64,000 nucleotides of DNA from NCBI GenBank assembly GCA_013396995.1, contig VWZP01002274.1:558001-622000 (forward strand). The letters are read 5' to 3'. The position numbers were made by a program, and so were the translations under genes. This document shows, one piece after another, positions 12,060-25,489 of the stretch; the first letter of the stretch is position 1; each line of letters starts with the position of its first letter. The stretch comes from Dicaeum eximium (lineage: Eukaryota; Chordata; Aves; Passeriformes; Dicaeidae). Below the pieces are notes generated by a model. That model did no database searches and was not told the origin of the DNA. It worked only from the letters and a program-made list of their open reading frames with translations.

Positions 12060-14300
12060 AATTTCATGAGTGGAAAGAGGTTTGAGAAAATGTGCTTGCT
12101 TTTAAAGCAGAAAGAGGTTAGACAAGGATGGAATAAATAGCCTGGAAAAAGCAGATGGTATGGTGGTTGTGATGGACCATCAGCAATGTCTCACTGCAAC
12201 GGGGATGCAAACTAAATGTGCCTCAGCAGTCCTACCTTTTAATAGAGGCTCATCCAACAGTTATGCAAAAATATGGGCTTCCTTTCCCTACAGGGTTGGT
12301 TTTTTTTCAGCAGTGCAGCCATGGCAAATGACCACAGGGTCATGAATTAGTTGAAAAATTTGAGCAATAATTAGTTTAGTGATTAGTAGTTACAAATTTT
12401 AGAAATATTTAAATATGCAAAGAAGGAATACAAAAAATCTGCTCCTCAAAACCAACTGATAAAAGAGTTTTCAAGCAACCACAAAACACTTAAAACTTCT
12501 GCTTTTAAAGAATGTTGAGGCTCTTTTTTCTGCTGCTTGAGTACAGAAACTGACACTTGAAGAAAAATGTCAAATACTGCAGCAATCACAGATTAAATAA
12601 AATGTAAGTTCTAATCACAGGGTTTGGCATCACTGTGCTAGAACGTTAAAATATGCCCAAAATACATCCTGTTCTAGTGGGGAGAGCATTCGGCTGAGAA
12701 GGATGAGGCAGGATCTATTTGTGGCTTTCAGCAGTGGCTTTTGGGGCAATTATAAAAACCACCTGTAGAGCTGCTTCCCACTTTTATTTTGAGACACAGC
12801 CTTGCATTGACAAATCTGTGCAATGCTTAGTAAAAATGGTCCCCAGTTTCAACTGAGGCTCTATGCGTAACTTCACTATAAATAACAGCAAAAAAGATAC
12901 TCCAATACTCCAAAGCCTTGTATTTCATTTCTTTTGTGAGAATACCAAGTCACAGGTAATCTTAGCTGAGATTCCAGATAGGCAGAGAGCAAGGGTTCAG
13001 GAATCTCAGCAGCAGCTGCTTCTTCCTCCTGTGAATAAATAATACAGGGTGGTCCTAATGCACTCTTTCCCTGCCTTCTCTTCTCCTTGGGATTGAGTGC
13101 AAACATAATAATAATACATGGATACAGACATCCTTGCCTAAAGATTCTCTTTTTATCCCCAAAGCTTTATATTGCAGGTGTTATTTATACTGTTTGTTCT
13201 ATAAGGAAATCTCTGGAAAGCAAAATGAGGAGTTTCCAGCCTTTTGAAAGATAAACAGCTTGCTGTGTGAAGGGGAGGAAGCACTAATAGCTTGCATGCA
13301 CATAATTTGAGCACATCATTCTTCAATGTATCACAGTAATTTCCATGATATGCTAACATTGCTCCTTAGGTACTGCTTCAGGAAGAGAATATTTCTGGTA
13401 AAATCCTCAGAGAGCAGTAAAAACCTCACCTGCCTGCCCTCAAGACATGCTAAGTGATGATTTGAGTATTGGAAGGCACCAGTGATTCAGATCTGAGGTA
13501 CCTGAGAGTTATCCAGGAGGGTCCCATTCTCCAGGCATCACATTTGGACTGTAAAATAACCCACTGCTTGTTTCTGCTAGACTCAGCTTTAGAAGAATAA
13601 CACCTGCTTTAGGACAGACCAGTTACAGACTCACACACTGTCACATGGGTGACACTGTCACACACAAATAATCAGCTTTCCTAAAGCAAGGCCTCGAGCA
13701 TCACTTCTTGGTAACCCACACCTAAGCAGAGCTGGTGGCAGAGGTGTAGAAAGGGGATCAGACACACAGGGACAGGGCAGCAGACTCTGGAAAGTGGGGA
13801 ACTGGAGTCTGAAGGAGAAATGGGAAAAAGAGGACATTTTACCTCACTCTTTCTGACTGTAAATATGTATAATTTATACTCCCTTTTGATGAGTTACTCA
13901 AACATTTGTAATTTACAGGTAATCTGATTTACAGCCACAGAATTATGAGAATTCAGACGTGGCAAGAAACCAAAACAACTGGGCATTACATTACAAGCTG
14001 CTTCCATTCTGCATTTAGATTAGACATCACCTTTGCAAACCAAGAACAAGGCTCCAAGTTTGTAAATGGAAACCTTAAAGCAGCAGGAGATGAAAGGAAG
14101 AACTAAAGTTTCCAACCTCATGCTACAAAATGTTTTGCTCTTTGCAGCGAAGAGAAACTTGAACAGAGTGCATGAACAAAGTGCATGACACGGCTGCTCC
14201 TGCAAGGAGAGTCCCAAGCATCCAAACTCACAGCTATGTGGGAGGTCCCAGCAATGGAATTACCACCTTGGAGCCTGAGGCCCTCCAGGTACTACAGCTG
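12060..14300. other. Noncoding stretch, no gene recognised
   Basis: The sequence is AT-rich with scattered short open frames. The patch 13617-13665 contains repeated TGTCAC and GTGACA segments that could pair weakly. No coding exon, RNA gene or transposon is recognised. Confidence 0.5.
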
Positions 14301-14301
14301 A

Positions 14302-14719
14302 TTAATTCCCTACAACTGCAGGCTCGGTGACCCCTGAAGAGCACAAAGCCAGCAGGAAGGAGTGGCTTCCTTGGCAGTGTGTGTGGTACGTGCATGAGCC
14401 AGGTGATGTCACTCCCAGCCAGAACAGACCTCCCACACTTCCTTCACCAGTTTCCCCTGAAAAGGTCTTCTGGCCTTTGGAACAGCAAACAGGGGCTTCA
14501 GCTCTCAACAGACTGCTGTGCTGTCTGAACATCATTGCCCCAGCAACCCCTTCCTCGGTGCCTCTGGCACACCATGGCCAGCCAGTCTGCATTTCTCTCT
14601 CCTCATGTGACTCTATGGATCTCTCATCTGCTCCATTCCCATCATCCTGGCACAGCTCCAACTCCCCTTTTGGATCATACATCAGCTCCTTTCCAAATGC
14701 TCTACCAGGACAAAGTCGT
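14302..14719 (-). other. Possible coding exon or chance open frame, unknown protein
   Basis: The minus-strand frame is open from 14745 down to a stop near 14302. It starts behind an unusually good acceptor: the pyrimidine run CCCTTCCTTCCCTGTCACACACAG ends at 14720, leaving an exon start at 14719 in phase 2. The first 50 codons give an acidic, charged segment with stretches such as ELELCQDDGNGADE; the rest is Gly/Ser/Cys-rich. A donor-like CTG|GTGAAG lies inside the frame, but its phase (1) does not match the downstream candidate at 11976. The opposite strand is open for about 200 codons across the same DNA, so low stop-codon density from local GC content is a serious alternative. Confidence 0.15.
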
Positions 14720-14920
14720 CTGTGTGTGACAGGGAAGGAAGGGCTTTATCTGCTGGGTTATTTAAAATCTATTCCAATCTTCAAAAATGTCTGCCAGCAA
14801 CAGAAGGAAACCCAATGCTTTTCCAGTGAAGGTTTAACAACATGTACCTTTAGCAAACTTCAGAACATCCCACAGGAAGCAGGGCTAGATTTCACTGAAC
14901 CTACCACCCTTCACACATGA
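14306..14920 (+). other. Longest plus-strand open frame, probably chance
   Basis: Open stop to stop for about 204 codons, the longest in the window, with the first near-start codon a GTG at 14327 and the first ATG well inside. The product would be Pro/Ser-rich with no domain, signal peptide or membrane segment that I recognise. It overlaps the minus-strand candidate in antisense. The patch is GC-balanced compared with its surroundings, which lowers the frequency of stop codons in all frames. It could be part of a noncoding transcript; I do not call a gene. Confidence 0.12.
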
Positions 14921-17900
14921 ATTCTGTGCAAGATGGAGCCCCACCAAAGCACCACTGACCTAACAGCAAGGTGTGCTCAGGGCAGCAGATCCCTCTTGAC
15001 CCATGGACAAAGCTGCCAGACAACTCTACATGAAAGTCAGTGACAAACTGGGAGCAATAGCTGGGCTCTGTTTATGCTAAGGAAGTTCAATGGAATGAAA
15101 AAGAACTCCCTGCACTCTCAGTGCCCTCCAGCTGAGCTCAGAAGCCATAAGTCATGTACTGGTATGCTGCTCTTGCATAACACCATCAAATACTGCTCTT
15201 CTGGTCATGCCTAATGTTTTGGAGGACAGTTTTATTTGTTGATATAAAAACAACTGAGAAAGTAAATTTTTCCCCCTCAAGACAGTGAAACCTGTGTATG
15301 GATCAGAGTTACCACATCTGCCCCATTCATGATCAGCAACTGCCTCTGCCACAGCCAAAATAGAAATGTAGGCAGCTTGAGCTAAAGACTTTAACTCAAC
15401 AAGTGAGATGAGAAATGAGGAAAAAATCCTACACATTCCCCAGGAAATCATAAGTAGGCAGAAATCAAGCCCCCAGTTCAGCAGAACTCTTTATGCTTGA
15501 GTGTTCTGAGGACACTTGAAGAAGACAAACCCTGCAGTGGCACAGAGCCACACTGAGTGCTGGTCAGCCCTTGGTTCAGTGACAGTTCACAGAGCACAGC
15601 TCCTAAAAGCACCAACATCATTCCAAGAACTGCCCCAGTGGCTCCAGGTGCAGTCCCAGTGCAGGGTGATCCTGGTCAGGCAGAGCAGCGGGCAGGGCAC
15701 CGAGCAGATGGACAAACTGAATCCAGTACAAAGAAACAGCTCTAAGCTTTGGCTTTACCCTTCCAGCAGGAACACCATGCACAGGGACTGTGGAGCAATA
15801 TGTCAATAAACAATAAAAGCCCAAATTAATAAGGGAACAGGTCCCATGCTTTGTGCCTGACATTTCTATACTGTATATAAGTAAATGTTAACTCAAAATA
15901 TCTTGCTGCTGGCAACACATTATCCTATCAGTGCCTGATTTGACATGTGCTTTCCTTTAACAACCAGAGAGGCAATAAGCAGAATCTATGGAGCTTCTCT
16001 CAGCTTGAATTCCTCTGCAACTCAGAGGGATACTGCAACTGCAATCCACCACACATATGGAGTCATAAAATACTCATCACTGATCCTCAGGAGCAGGTTC
16101 CATTATTTTGGTAGACTGGCACTTCAGCTCCTTGACAAAGTTTACTAGCACTTAATTTAACAAGAACAAATGAGGGAGAGATCACAGTGTTTCTGGCTTT
16201 GGCAGTCCACGAGAACAGTGACATCCTTCCTAAAATTCAGCCAAGTCTAAGGTTATAGATACAACATTTCATCTCCTTCTGCTTTTTGCACATCTGTATT
16301 ACTGGTTTATATAGCAGTTCTGTAAAGATTCCCTATAGACTTCAAAACATTTTTGTTTCAAAACTGATTTATGAACTGAGAGTCATGTTCAGTGCTTATG
16401 GTATTCATATCCCTAAAAATGAAAAGCTGGGAGTGAGTGATGGGTATCTCCTGTTAACAGGACTTTAAGACTATTTGTTTTCCATTTTCATTTCCCTGCA
16501 CAGTCATAAATTGGTGTCGGACCTCATTCAATGACCCAGATATTACTGCTTCCACAACTTGGTCATTTTTATCTCCTGATCAAAATGGTTGAAATACAGG
16601 AAGGATCTTTATGTGTTTTTCTATCAAGTTGCTATGCCAGTTATTTGCAACATAGATGCTAAAATGCCCACGTCACAGGAAAGTTATTATTATTTTTATT
16701 GCACAGAACAGAATTAGCACAGACTAAAATTTTATTCCTCAGCCTTTTGATTAAATTAGCTCACTTTGTCATCTGGTGTCCAATTATCCCTCAGACAGAC
16801 AGACTGCATCTTCCACACAGAAGATAAAAGCTGCCTGAACATCTCCTTCACTGGAACAGTGTTTCCCTTTTGGTCCCTCTTGGTAAGATGAAGGTAGAAA
16901 CAGCCATGCAGGCTCCTCTATCCTACCCAGGAAGCTTCCCATCTGTCCACAAACAAGGGCTCATTTTTATTGCTTTGGACATTTCCTAGGGAACAGAAAG
17001 TACCACTGCCAATTCCTGCCCCAGGAAGTATGATGTTTGATTTTAATTATATTTCCAGAGCTTTTTAGGACTACAGCATTTCTAATTACTAGTGCAAACT
17101 GAAGGTATCAGAAGGGATGCCCTCCTGACATCTCAAGGGCAGCAAAACAACTGAGCTGATCACATCCTTCCCTACCTCAGGGTATGGATCAATGTGAAAG
17201 GAAGGATAATAGACTACAGAAACCTCTCGTGGGCACTGGGAAAAGGCACCTGAGGAGATGCTTTACTGGAGGTCCCATCAGAGCATTCTGCTACAGGAGA
17301 GAAACAAACTCTGAATGGTGTCACCATCAAAGTCCTGCAGAAAGCTGGTGAAAGCCCTCTGGAATACCTGAATGCCACATTTCTGCATGGAAAAAATTCC
17401 TGAAACACTAGACAGTGAATACACTGCTGAGACTACAACCTCCTCTTGTATGTTAATGCAGGGTGAGAATGGGAAGAAACTACTCCTATAGTTACCTATT
17501 TAATCACTGTTCACTCTCCCTCTGCTCCACTCTCCTGGCTTAGTGCCTGCAGAGGATCCCAGTTTGGTATCTTTGTTCTGAAAACAGCAACAGAACTTAC
17601 CAAAAATCCAGCAGGAGAGACTGTTGAAATAATACAGCAAAGATAATTATTTTTAAGAATTACTGCCAACTACAAAAAAAAGGCTTTTACCTCTTTTTTT
17701 AGTTACAAAGCCAAGAAAAGTTTTAACTGAAAATCATTACAGTTCCCTAAACCTTGGAAAGCATAGTTAATATGCAAAATTCTCTTTGGTGCTATGCAAA
17801 TAATAGGGTTATGGAGATGCATGAGAGAAAGGTTTGTATCATGAATCAAGGTAAGAGAATTTCATCAAAAAAGCACAGCTGTTCCAAGCACTGACTTCTG

Positions 17901-20366
17901 AAAACAAAGTTATGTAAAAAAAAAATCCTCAAAAAAGCTCCCTGGCAATATTCAATATTCAGGATAGCCACAACTCCCTACTGTTGCATTGCTTCTGTGC
18001 ATAACTGATGCTAGAACTCAGCTGTACCCAGACACAGATGGTTTTGTTCAGGTGATTCTGCTGACTAGATTTGGGAGCCATGTCTTGGAATTCCAGCAAA
18101 ACACATTTTTGCATCTAAGAATTTTACAAATACTACACATGAGCAGTGCACCAGCCATTGTTTGAAGTCTCCTGTGTGGATAGCACCCACAGAAACAGTA
18201 TAAATGACTCTTTGTGGATGCTGAAACACAACACTCTCCGAGAGTGACAGCACCTGTGCTCATGAGAGGCCAGTGAATAGACTCAGCCACCAGAGGCAGG
18301 TTAAAAACCCAGTTATTTTTCTATCCACTGCTTCCCAGAGCTATTATTACAGCTTCTCTCCTCTTTGGAAACCCATCTAAATAAAACATCACAACCCTGT
18401 AATGTGGCTTGCTCAGCCTGCTGTCTGGTTTAAGCAACACAAAGTCACAGGGCTGCCAGGTCCCTGAGGCCTTGCAGGGAGGGCTCACTGGCCTTTCTGC
18501 TTGGTGAAGTCTTTCTCAGCACTGGTCTTCTCTCATATGTCTAAAATCCACTCTCCCAAGACCTTATGCATGCTCTGGCCACAATTTGACTTCAGCTCAG
18601 GACACATGAGCAGTGTCCTCTCCCTTTGCCAAGACTTCAGAAGATAATCATATAAATGAGACAGTGCAGTGACAGATGCTGCCCAGGCCCTGGGCTGCAG
18701 GGACAGGCCTGAGGACACTGCAGGCCCCAGCTGTGCACACCCTCAGACCTTTTCTCACAAGTTACCTTCTCTAGCACATTTAATTCACAGTATTTGTGTT
18801 AACTGCTTTTCTAGAATCACTGAGCAAGTGCAAGTGTGGTACTTCTGTAAGCACATGGACACTGTCAAGCACATTCCAGAGCCCTGCTGGAACGAAAGAG
18901 CCAATTTTCCTATGGAACCTTAATTACACTGTTCTGTGATCAAACATGGGACTGCTGGAATTCACAAAGGAGTTCCTCCATAAATAGGTTTTTCTGCTAA
19001 TTTCAGTTTGTTCACCCAACTAATTACACATAGGGCAGCCAATGCATTACCACCCTGCTGCTGGAGCACTGTGAATTGTCTAGATACAGTAATAAATACC
19101 ACCTCAGAATTTAAACTTGGCTTACTTGGTTATTTGCTCTGAAACACTGTATCAGACCACGATGCTGACATCTCTCTCAGACTGGGTAATGTTACAGTGC
19201 TTTAGTTCTGCAACACTTAAAGAAGAATCCTGTTATTCCAGATGTTCAGTATGTGCCAAAGACCTAGGCAGATCTATTCCCAGGCTCCTACACCCACTCT
19301 GTCACTACTTCCAGTATCATAAATGCATGTATGAACTACAGAGATCCACTTCAAATAATGCACTGCAGGCACACAATAAATTCACCATGAGCTCTTCATT
19401 AGAGAGGGTATTCACAGGCAGAAGGGGCTCTGGTCCCCTCTGGAATTTGCAGCTATACTTTTTTCATCTATTTTCTCGATTGTACGTTTTTGACAGATTT
19501 TTTTCTCTCTCACTTAATTAATTTTTGGTTCCTTCCTGCTTCCTGGCCATGCCTTGTACCCCAGCCTGTTTGCAGAGCTGTGGCTCCAGGCGTGTTCCTC
19601 ACTGTGCTGTGTTGGAGCCCTGCTCTGGAAGGGACAGGACCTGAGTCCTTGGATTACAATTGCTGACCTGGGACTGCAAAACATCTTACACCTCTACACA
19701 AATATGGACATGTGGCTAATTCTACTTGGTAAACAAGTAATTGGCCCACAACCCACATGGCAATGTTAGGTAGTTCATTTCTGAAGGAACTCAGTTAATG
19801 CTTGAGAAACTGAATTAAAATAACAAAAAATTCTCTGGTAGTTCACTACTCAGATATGTGTAGCTAAAAATACAAAAGAAAAAAGGGGGCGATCAGAATC
19901 TGCAGTTCTTACTGTTTTGAATTAACCTACTTGACAGATGAGTACTATACTTTTGTATCAACAAAGATAATTTTATAGGAAGAAAACTAGAAATACAAGT
20001 TACATTGTACCTGTAACACAACTGCATTATAATTAAGATTGAAAACTTTGTTTGCTGCATTCCTCATGTTTTGTTGTTGTAATGATACAACCATAAGAAG
20101 CATTTTTCCTTTGAAAGCACTTACATAAATATGCTATCCACTCAGAAGACCTGTTTTACTTGAGCATTCTGACATGCCTTTGCAATTTTAATGATTAAAA
20201 TGGGTCCTCTGTGCTTTTTATTGCTGATGCCATCAGAAAGCCAGAGCATGAGTAGAACAGGTCAGTCCTCCTTATTATGATCCACAGAGTAATTTCCTAA
20301 ATTAAGTAAGCTCTTCCATCTCAAGTAATTTAATGCAATTAAACACACACCTCACATTTATTTCTG
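14921..20366. other. Noncoding stretch, no gene recognised
   Basis: Only short unsupported frames occur, the longest being 134 codons at 19117-19521 (plus) with no domain and a low-complexity Phe/Ser end. A perfect octamer ATGCAAAT occurs at 17794-17801 with a near-octamer 25 bp upstream. AATAAA-like signals near 15786-15800 lack any supporting gene. I see no transposon or RNA gene. Confidence 0.5.
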
Positions 20367-20379
20367 AAAAAAAAAAAAA
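20367..20379. repeat. Poly(A) run of 13
   Basis: Thirteen A residues, followed by CC and six more A residues. It could be a simple mononucleotide run or a remnant of a retroposon tail, but no body is recognisable upstream. Confidence 0.7.
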
Positions 20380-22213
20380 CCAAAAAAGAAGGATTTAGAA
20401 ACCAGATAGGCATTTCTTTGTTAACCAACAAGAATTTCCAAGAATTTGGAGGAAATAGATGTTTTATGTCAGTAATTGAAATGAATTTTAAAATGAGGTC
20501 AATATATCAGCAGGAAGACAGCTGCTGGGTATCAGTGAGTGCATCCTCCTGTGAAGGAGAGCTCTGAGAAAAGAGACACCAGCAAAGATTTCTGGCTTTG
20601 CCTGAACTGCAGCAGGAAACAGCAGGCAAGCAAGGGATGTCAGGAGCCCAGACAGGCCAGAGACAGAATGGCCATCCAGGCTTGGGACTCCTAATTGCCA
20701 GGGCAATCAGGTGGGTAATTAGGGACCTGGCTGTGCAGATACTTATGCAGGTTTTACCAGATAAATCTCTGCCTTAACACATAGGTAACCCGGTCTCTCC
20801 TGAAGCTTGAAATCAATTCTACATCAGAAGTTAACTTCTTCCACTTAAAAACTGGTATAAATAGTAAGAAAATTACTCTTTTTGTCTTTGTTTACCAGTC
20901 TAGGGAGATAAAGTCACGATGGTCTGCTGTTAGTTGACACAAATATTCAGAGACTACTGGCATGCCAATTATTTGCAGTTGATAAGAAAACAATTAGCAT
21001 ATGCCATGTTAAAATATGTAGGATATAAAATTCAGTTCTCATTATCTGGGAAAGTTTTTGATTTGTGAAAAGAAAACACTAATGAATGCTTGCTGAGAAC
21101 CAGCAGTTTTTACTACAGCCTTGATTTTGCTGGTGCATCAATTTTTCACAGCCCTTCAACTCAAGGCAAACATCAGGGGATTCTGTTTCTGACTCAGGAG
21201 AAGATAGCAATCAACAGATCACAGGCACAGCACAGTGAGGCCAGGCTGTTCCTTCAGGTGGACACCAGGACAAAGGGAATTGGACATGAACTTGTAATTA
21301 TGCTCCAAAAGCCACAGTCTCCACTCCCTGCTCCCTCCAAGCTGTCTGAGGCAGCCTAAGTTATCTGAAGCAAGGGACTGGCTGCATGTCTCAGCAACAC
21401 AAGATAACGAGGGCTTGGTGAAACAAATGTCACAGAAAAAGAGAAGCTGCAAGAGCAGCAGAGTGAACAAGCACATCCATCACAACACTTTCATCCCCTC
21501 CAACTCACCGTAAATTCTAGGGCCGAGGGAGGCACAGAGGTTTGATACAGGGCCTGAGATAAATGACACATCCCAACTTGTCATTCCAAAAGGAAAGTAG
21601 GTGCAATCATGCCACCAACAAAAATTACCTGTACCACTGTGACATCCCTCCCTTAAGAGGAAGAGAGCACCACAGATTTCTCAAACATCAGCCCCATGAG
21701 AGGAGCAACACTTGACAGGGCTGTGCTGGACACTGGAGCTCCACAGCTTGTCCCTGAAGCTCTGATCTATGTCAGGAATGTCAGTGGCCATGGGAACTGG
21801 GGCTTATTTCAATGCCCTTGCATGTGAGCACTGTTAGCAGTGGTAAACAACCCAAATGAACCTTGGTACAGGCACAGTTTACAAATACTCCTCACTCAGC
21901 ACTGACATCACAAGTGAGAATCTTAGGCCAGATCCACCACAACAATATGAACAAAAAAAAAGTCTTTCTAGTAATTCAGTGGATCAGGGTTTTCATCACC
22001 CTCTTTTTTTCCTTCCTGTTTTAATACATACAGGATGGCTGTAGGCTTTGCCTTAAGCTTTGACTGACTTTTTGGCAGCCTTTCTCCACAGAATAAATCT
22101 ACAGAGATCAACAAAACAATCTGATAAACTTTTTCCTTAGCAAACATAAAACAAAAGTGTACAACTTCTTGTGCTCACAGATACGCTTTTTAAAAGCTTA
22201 CTATGTCTCTTCT

Positions 22214-22276
22214 GGGGAAAGAAAGAGGAAAAAATACAGGAAAAAAAAAGAAAGAATAGACAGAAAAAAGAAAAAG
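22214..22276. repeat. Purine-rich (A/G) low-complexity tract
   Basis: Almost uninterrupted A and G on the plus strand, broken by only a few pyrimidines. This is typical simple sequence. Confidence 0.7.
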
Positions 22277-24414
22277 CTTAACGGTCTAGATACCACTTTT
22301 ATTTTCAAATATATTCTTTGTCAGTGAAGTAAAATAAACTATTTTTTCCCAAATGAATCTTTGTTGCTGGGGTTGTACATAATCTAGATAGTGGAGTTCA
22401 CCAAAATCAGTTCACAGAAATAGAAAGTGGAAAGCTAAGATCAGTGGTGAAGGACAGCTTTACATTGCTCACTTTAACGAATGAACTAAGGATGAGAGAG
22501 GCACCAACAAAATTTGGGTTTATCCTACAGTGAAAGTCAGCAGCACCATTTCCACTCAAGTGCTCAGCAATTTAGTGCCACACTCTGACATAGGACATGT
22601 GATATGGGAGCCCAGAAGAAGCACAGAGAGGCTGGGGGCTGCTGAAAAAACACCAAATTATTTTAAAGAGCTCATCTGGGTTTTAAAATATTTCATTGCA
22701 CCTAAATTAAATAACCATTTCAGTCAGTAATCAACTAGCTATTTATTCAGCCTTCCCACGTTTCAAAGTGCTCAGTCTACTCAATCATCACCTCACTGAA
22801 GCAGTTTGATATGTTGGTGTTTAAATAAATTATATCAGTGAGGACACTTTGACTGTCTATCACTTGTTAGTGCCTCATCCCTATGCTCCAGAGGATGCAT
22901 GGCTGAGAGCCAGCTGCAGGAAAAGGTAAGCTCCATGGAAAAGCTCACATAAAACCCCAGCCTGTCATCACTTCAAAATCTGCTTCACAGAAAAGAAAAA
23001 ACAAGAAAAAATATTTTCAGACGCAAGACTGGAAAAAAGCAATCCTGCTTCTCAATCCTTATCGAGTCTATTCCTACAGCCCTTCTGTCAGACACTCGGT
23101 GTGAGCTTGTAACAGGCTTCCAAAAGGTACAAGGAAATCATCACACACAAGGCTCTGTGCACACAAAAGGAAATTCCCTCCAACTTTGACCCAGAGCTTA
23201 GAAATTTCTCTCTTCCCAGTACAAGCCTGAAGCAGCTTCAAATCAAATCTGCTCATTAGAGACCAGTTTCTTAAGAAAAGAACACAAGGAAACCAACTCA
23301 AAAAAGAGTTACTGCCAGCTGCAGTATTTCCTTGGCCTCTGGAAGAGTTTTTCTCAGAGAGGATGAATTTTTAGAAGATAGAATTCAGAGATTTGGTGTG
23401 TGCCTTTCTAAAAGCAGCATATCTATCAAAATAACAAAGTTAATGAATGGAAAAATGGATAATTATTATTATTCATACAACAGTAATAGCAAGATAAATT
23501 CAATCTGTTGGCTTCACTGTGTTAGAAGTCCCACACATAATGTGTCTCACCACACCTTCCCAGATTTACAGCATTGCAGAAACACAGCACTAAAAACCTT
23601 TTGCTTAAATTTTTTTTCTTTTTCTGGGAAAGTACCACACATTCCAAGTGATCAGCCATGGCAGCTGCAGTCTGCAGCATGAAACAGCAACAGCATCTTT
23701 CATTACAGAGAGCCTGATGAAGAGGGATCATCTTTAATTTGTTCCTATGAATTCATATATACATCCTGTGATTTGTGCTCTACAAATGGACAGCAGTTTT
23801 GGAAAAATGCAGATAATAACATGATGAACAGCAAGGTGCAGAAAATCAGATTTTTAAAATTGTACATGAAAGTCTTTATTAATAATGTTACAGGGGGGTT
23901 GTGCAAACAAGGGTAGCAAAACCTGACCTTCTGTAAAGCAAAAAGTAACTACAAAAGAGGGAACTTAAGTACTAGAATTGCAGTGTGCAAAAAACCATTC
24001 ACTTACACATATTTATGCACATTAGACTCATTCACTTTTGGAGAGTTTATTGTAAAAGTGTGTTTAAGAGGAAGCAGAAATTAAGAGTAAGTAGCTGGTA
24101 CACAGAACAGATGTTCCACACCTGAGCACAGCACAGAAAGTGTGGTGACAGATGTGGCACTTATTGAAAATAGGGGAGGCAAAGCACAGAAGCTAAAGAT
24201 GAAAATTAGCACCAAGTCCAAGGAGTTCAAGCTCAAAAGCCAAAGTAAAAGGTTTGGAATTCAGAAGTGACTTGCTTGTCATACAAGGGCAGACTGGTTT
24301 TATCTCTCTTATGCCTCTGTATAAATGGGAACCTGTCAGGCAGAATCAGTTCATAAGTGCACAACCCATCTTTGCAATTAACATAAACTTTCTTTGATAT
24401 CAGTAGTTTGAGAT

Positions 24415-24432
24415 TCTTCTGATATCAGAAGA
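24415..24432. repeat. 18-bp perfect palindrome
   Basis: TCTTCTGATATCAGAAGA reads the same on both strands with no spacer. A partial copy of the core, GATATCAG, lies about 25 bp upstream. A perfect dyad could bind a dimeric factor, but I do not recognise the site. Confidence 0.85.
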
Positions 24433-25472
24433 TCTTTTAATAGTGGATTTCCATTGTGCCACAAGCATTTGTGATCTCTAAATCCCTTCCCTGTTTGATC
24501 CCCTCCAGGGAAGTGTGTACGCCCCATGTAGTTTTATTTATCAAAGCAAGGGTGATTTGTCTAGAATGGATAATTACAGAATAACATGGCCACAGGGTGT
24601 TCAGGTGTTTCTTTTAACTTAGGTAAAGGCCTCCTACCTCAATGTTATGGGAACAGCCTGTCCTTTCATGTGACACTTGGCTCATGGCACAAGTATGTAT
24701 GAAATGTCTACTTCAGGAATGGTTTTGAGAACTAAGTCAAAGATAAAAGGTCAGATAGCTAAAGCATCTCAGTTTTTATTTTCATTTTCTTTGAAGTTTT
24801 AATTCAACAGCAAAAATCTGTCAAATAGGAGTACAAGCTTTTTTCCCCTATTTTTCCTGGCTTGACTTTTCAGTGCATCAACATTAAACAGGGAAGACAA
24901 AAAGAGGCTGCCTGCAATTTCTTCAAAGTGTAGTCAGTATCCACAGCTCTTTGTGCCATGATTTTCCTTGGAGAATTTTGGGCAGGAGGCATTGAAAGGA
25001 TTTGATGAACATCAGTCCATTTAAATGCAGCCCGAGGGAGATGGGGAAGCACTGTCCCCCCTCAGCAGATGGAGATCACTAAAAAAGAGGCCAAATGGTT
25101 TGCCCAAAGATATCCAAGTTAGCAGGCTGAAAGTCTGGGGATGTTTAGAAAGCAGGACATGAAATAAACATACCAGAGAGGGAAAAAAAAGAAGAAGTGG
25201 TGGGAGGATAGTTTCCAGAAAAAAAAAAAATTGGTGGATTAATGGTATCTCCAGGATAAACAGAGAAAACACATTAATGGAAAACTTCACCAAAATTGGA
25301 TAGAACGTAAATAATCTAATATTTCCAGTAAATTATGCTGTGACTAATTTTCTGAGAGAAATTTCAAATTAATGTGGAATGTTCTTTCATGTTCTAAAGT
25401 GCTTTTCCATCATCTGTTATAGAATTAATTTAAGATTTATTCACTGCTAAAATATGAAGGAAGTCCTTAAAG

Positions 25473-25489
25473 AAAAAAAAAAAAAAAAA
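25473..25489. repeat. Poly(A) run of 17
   Basis: This is the longest mononucleotide run in the window. No target-site duplication or retroposon body is obvious on either side. Confidence 0.85.

Noticed and set aside
13617..13665. Repeated TGTCAC/GTGACA segments as a structured RNA
   Set aside because: Arms are only 6-8 bp and imperfect, and no known RNA family has this layout.
15780..15800. Tandem AATAAA-type signals that might mark a 3' UTR end
   Set aside because: AATAAA is frequent in AT-rich DNA and no upstream coding frame or downstream GT-rich element supports a transcript end.
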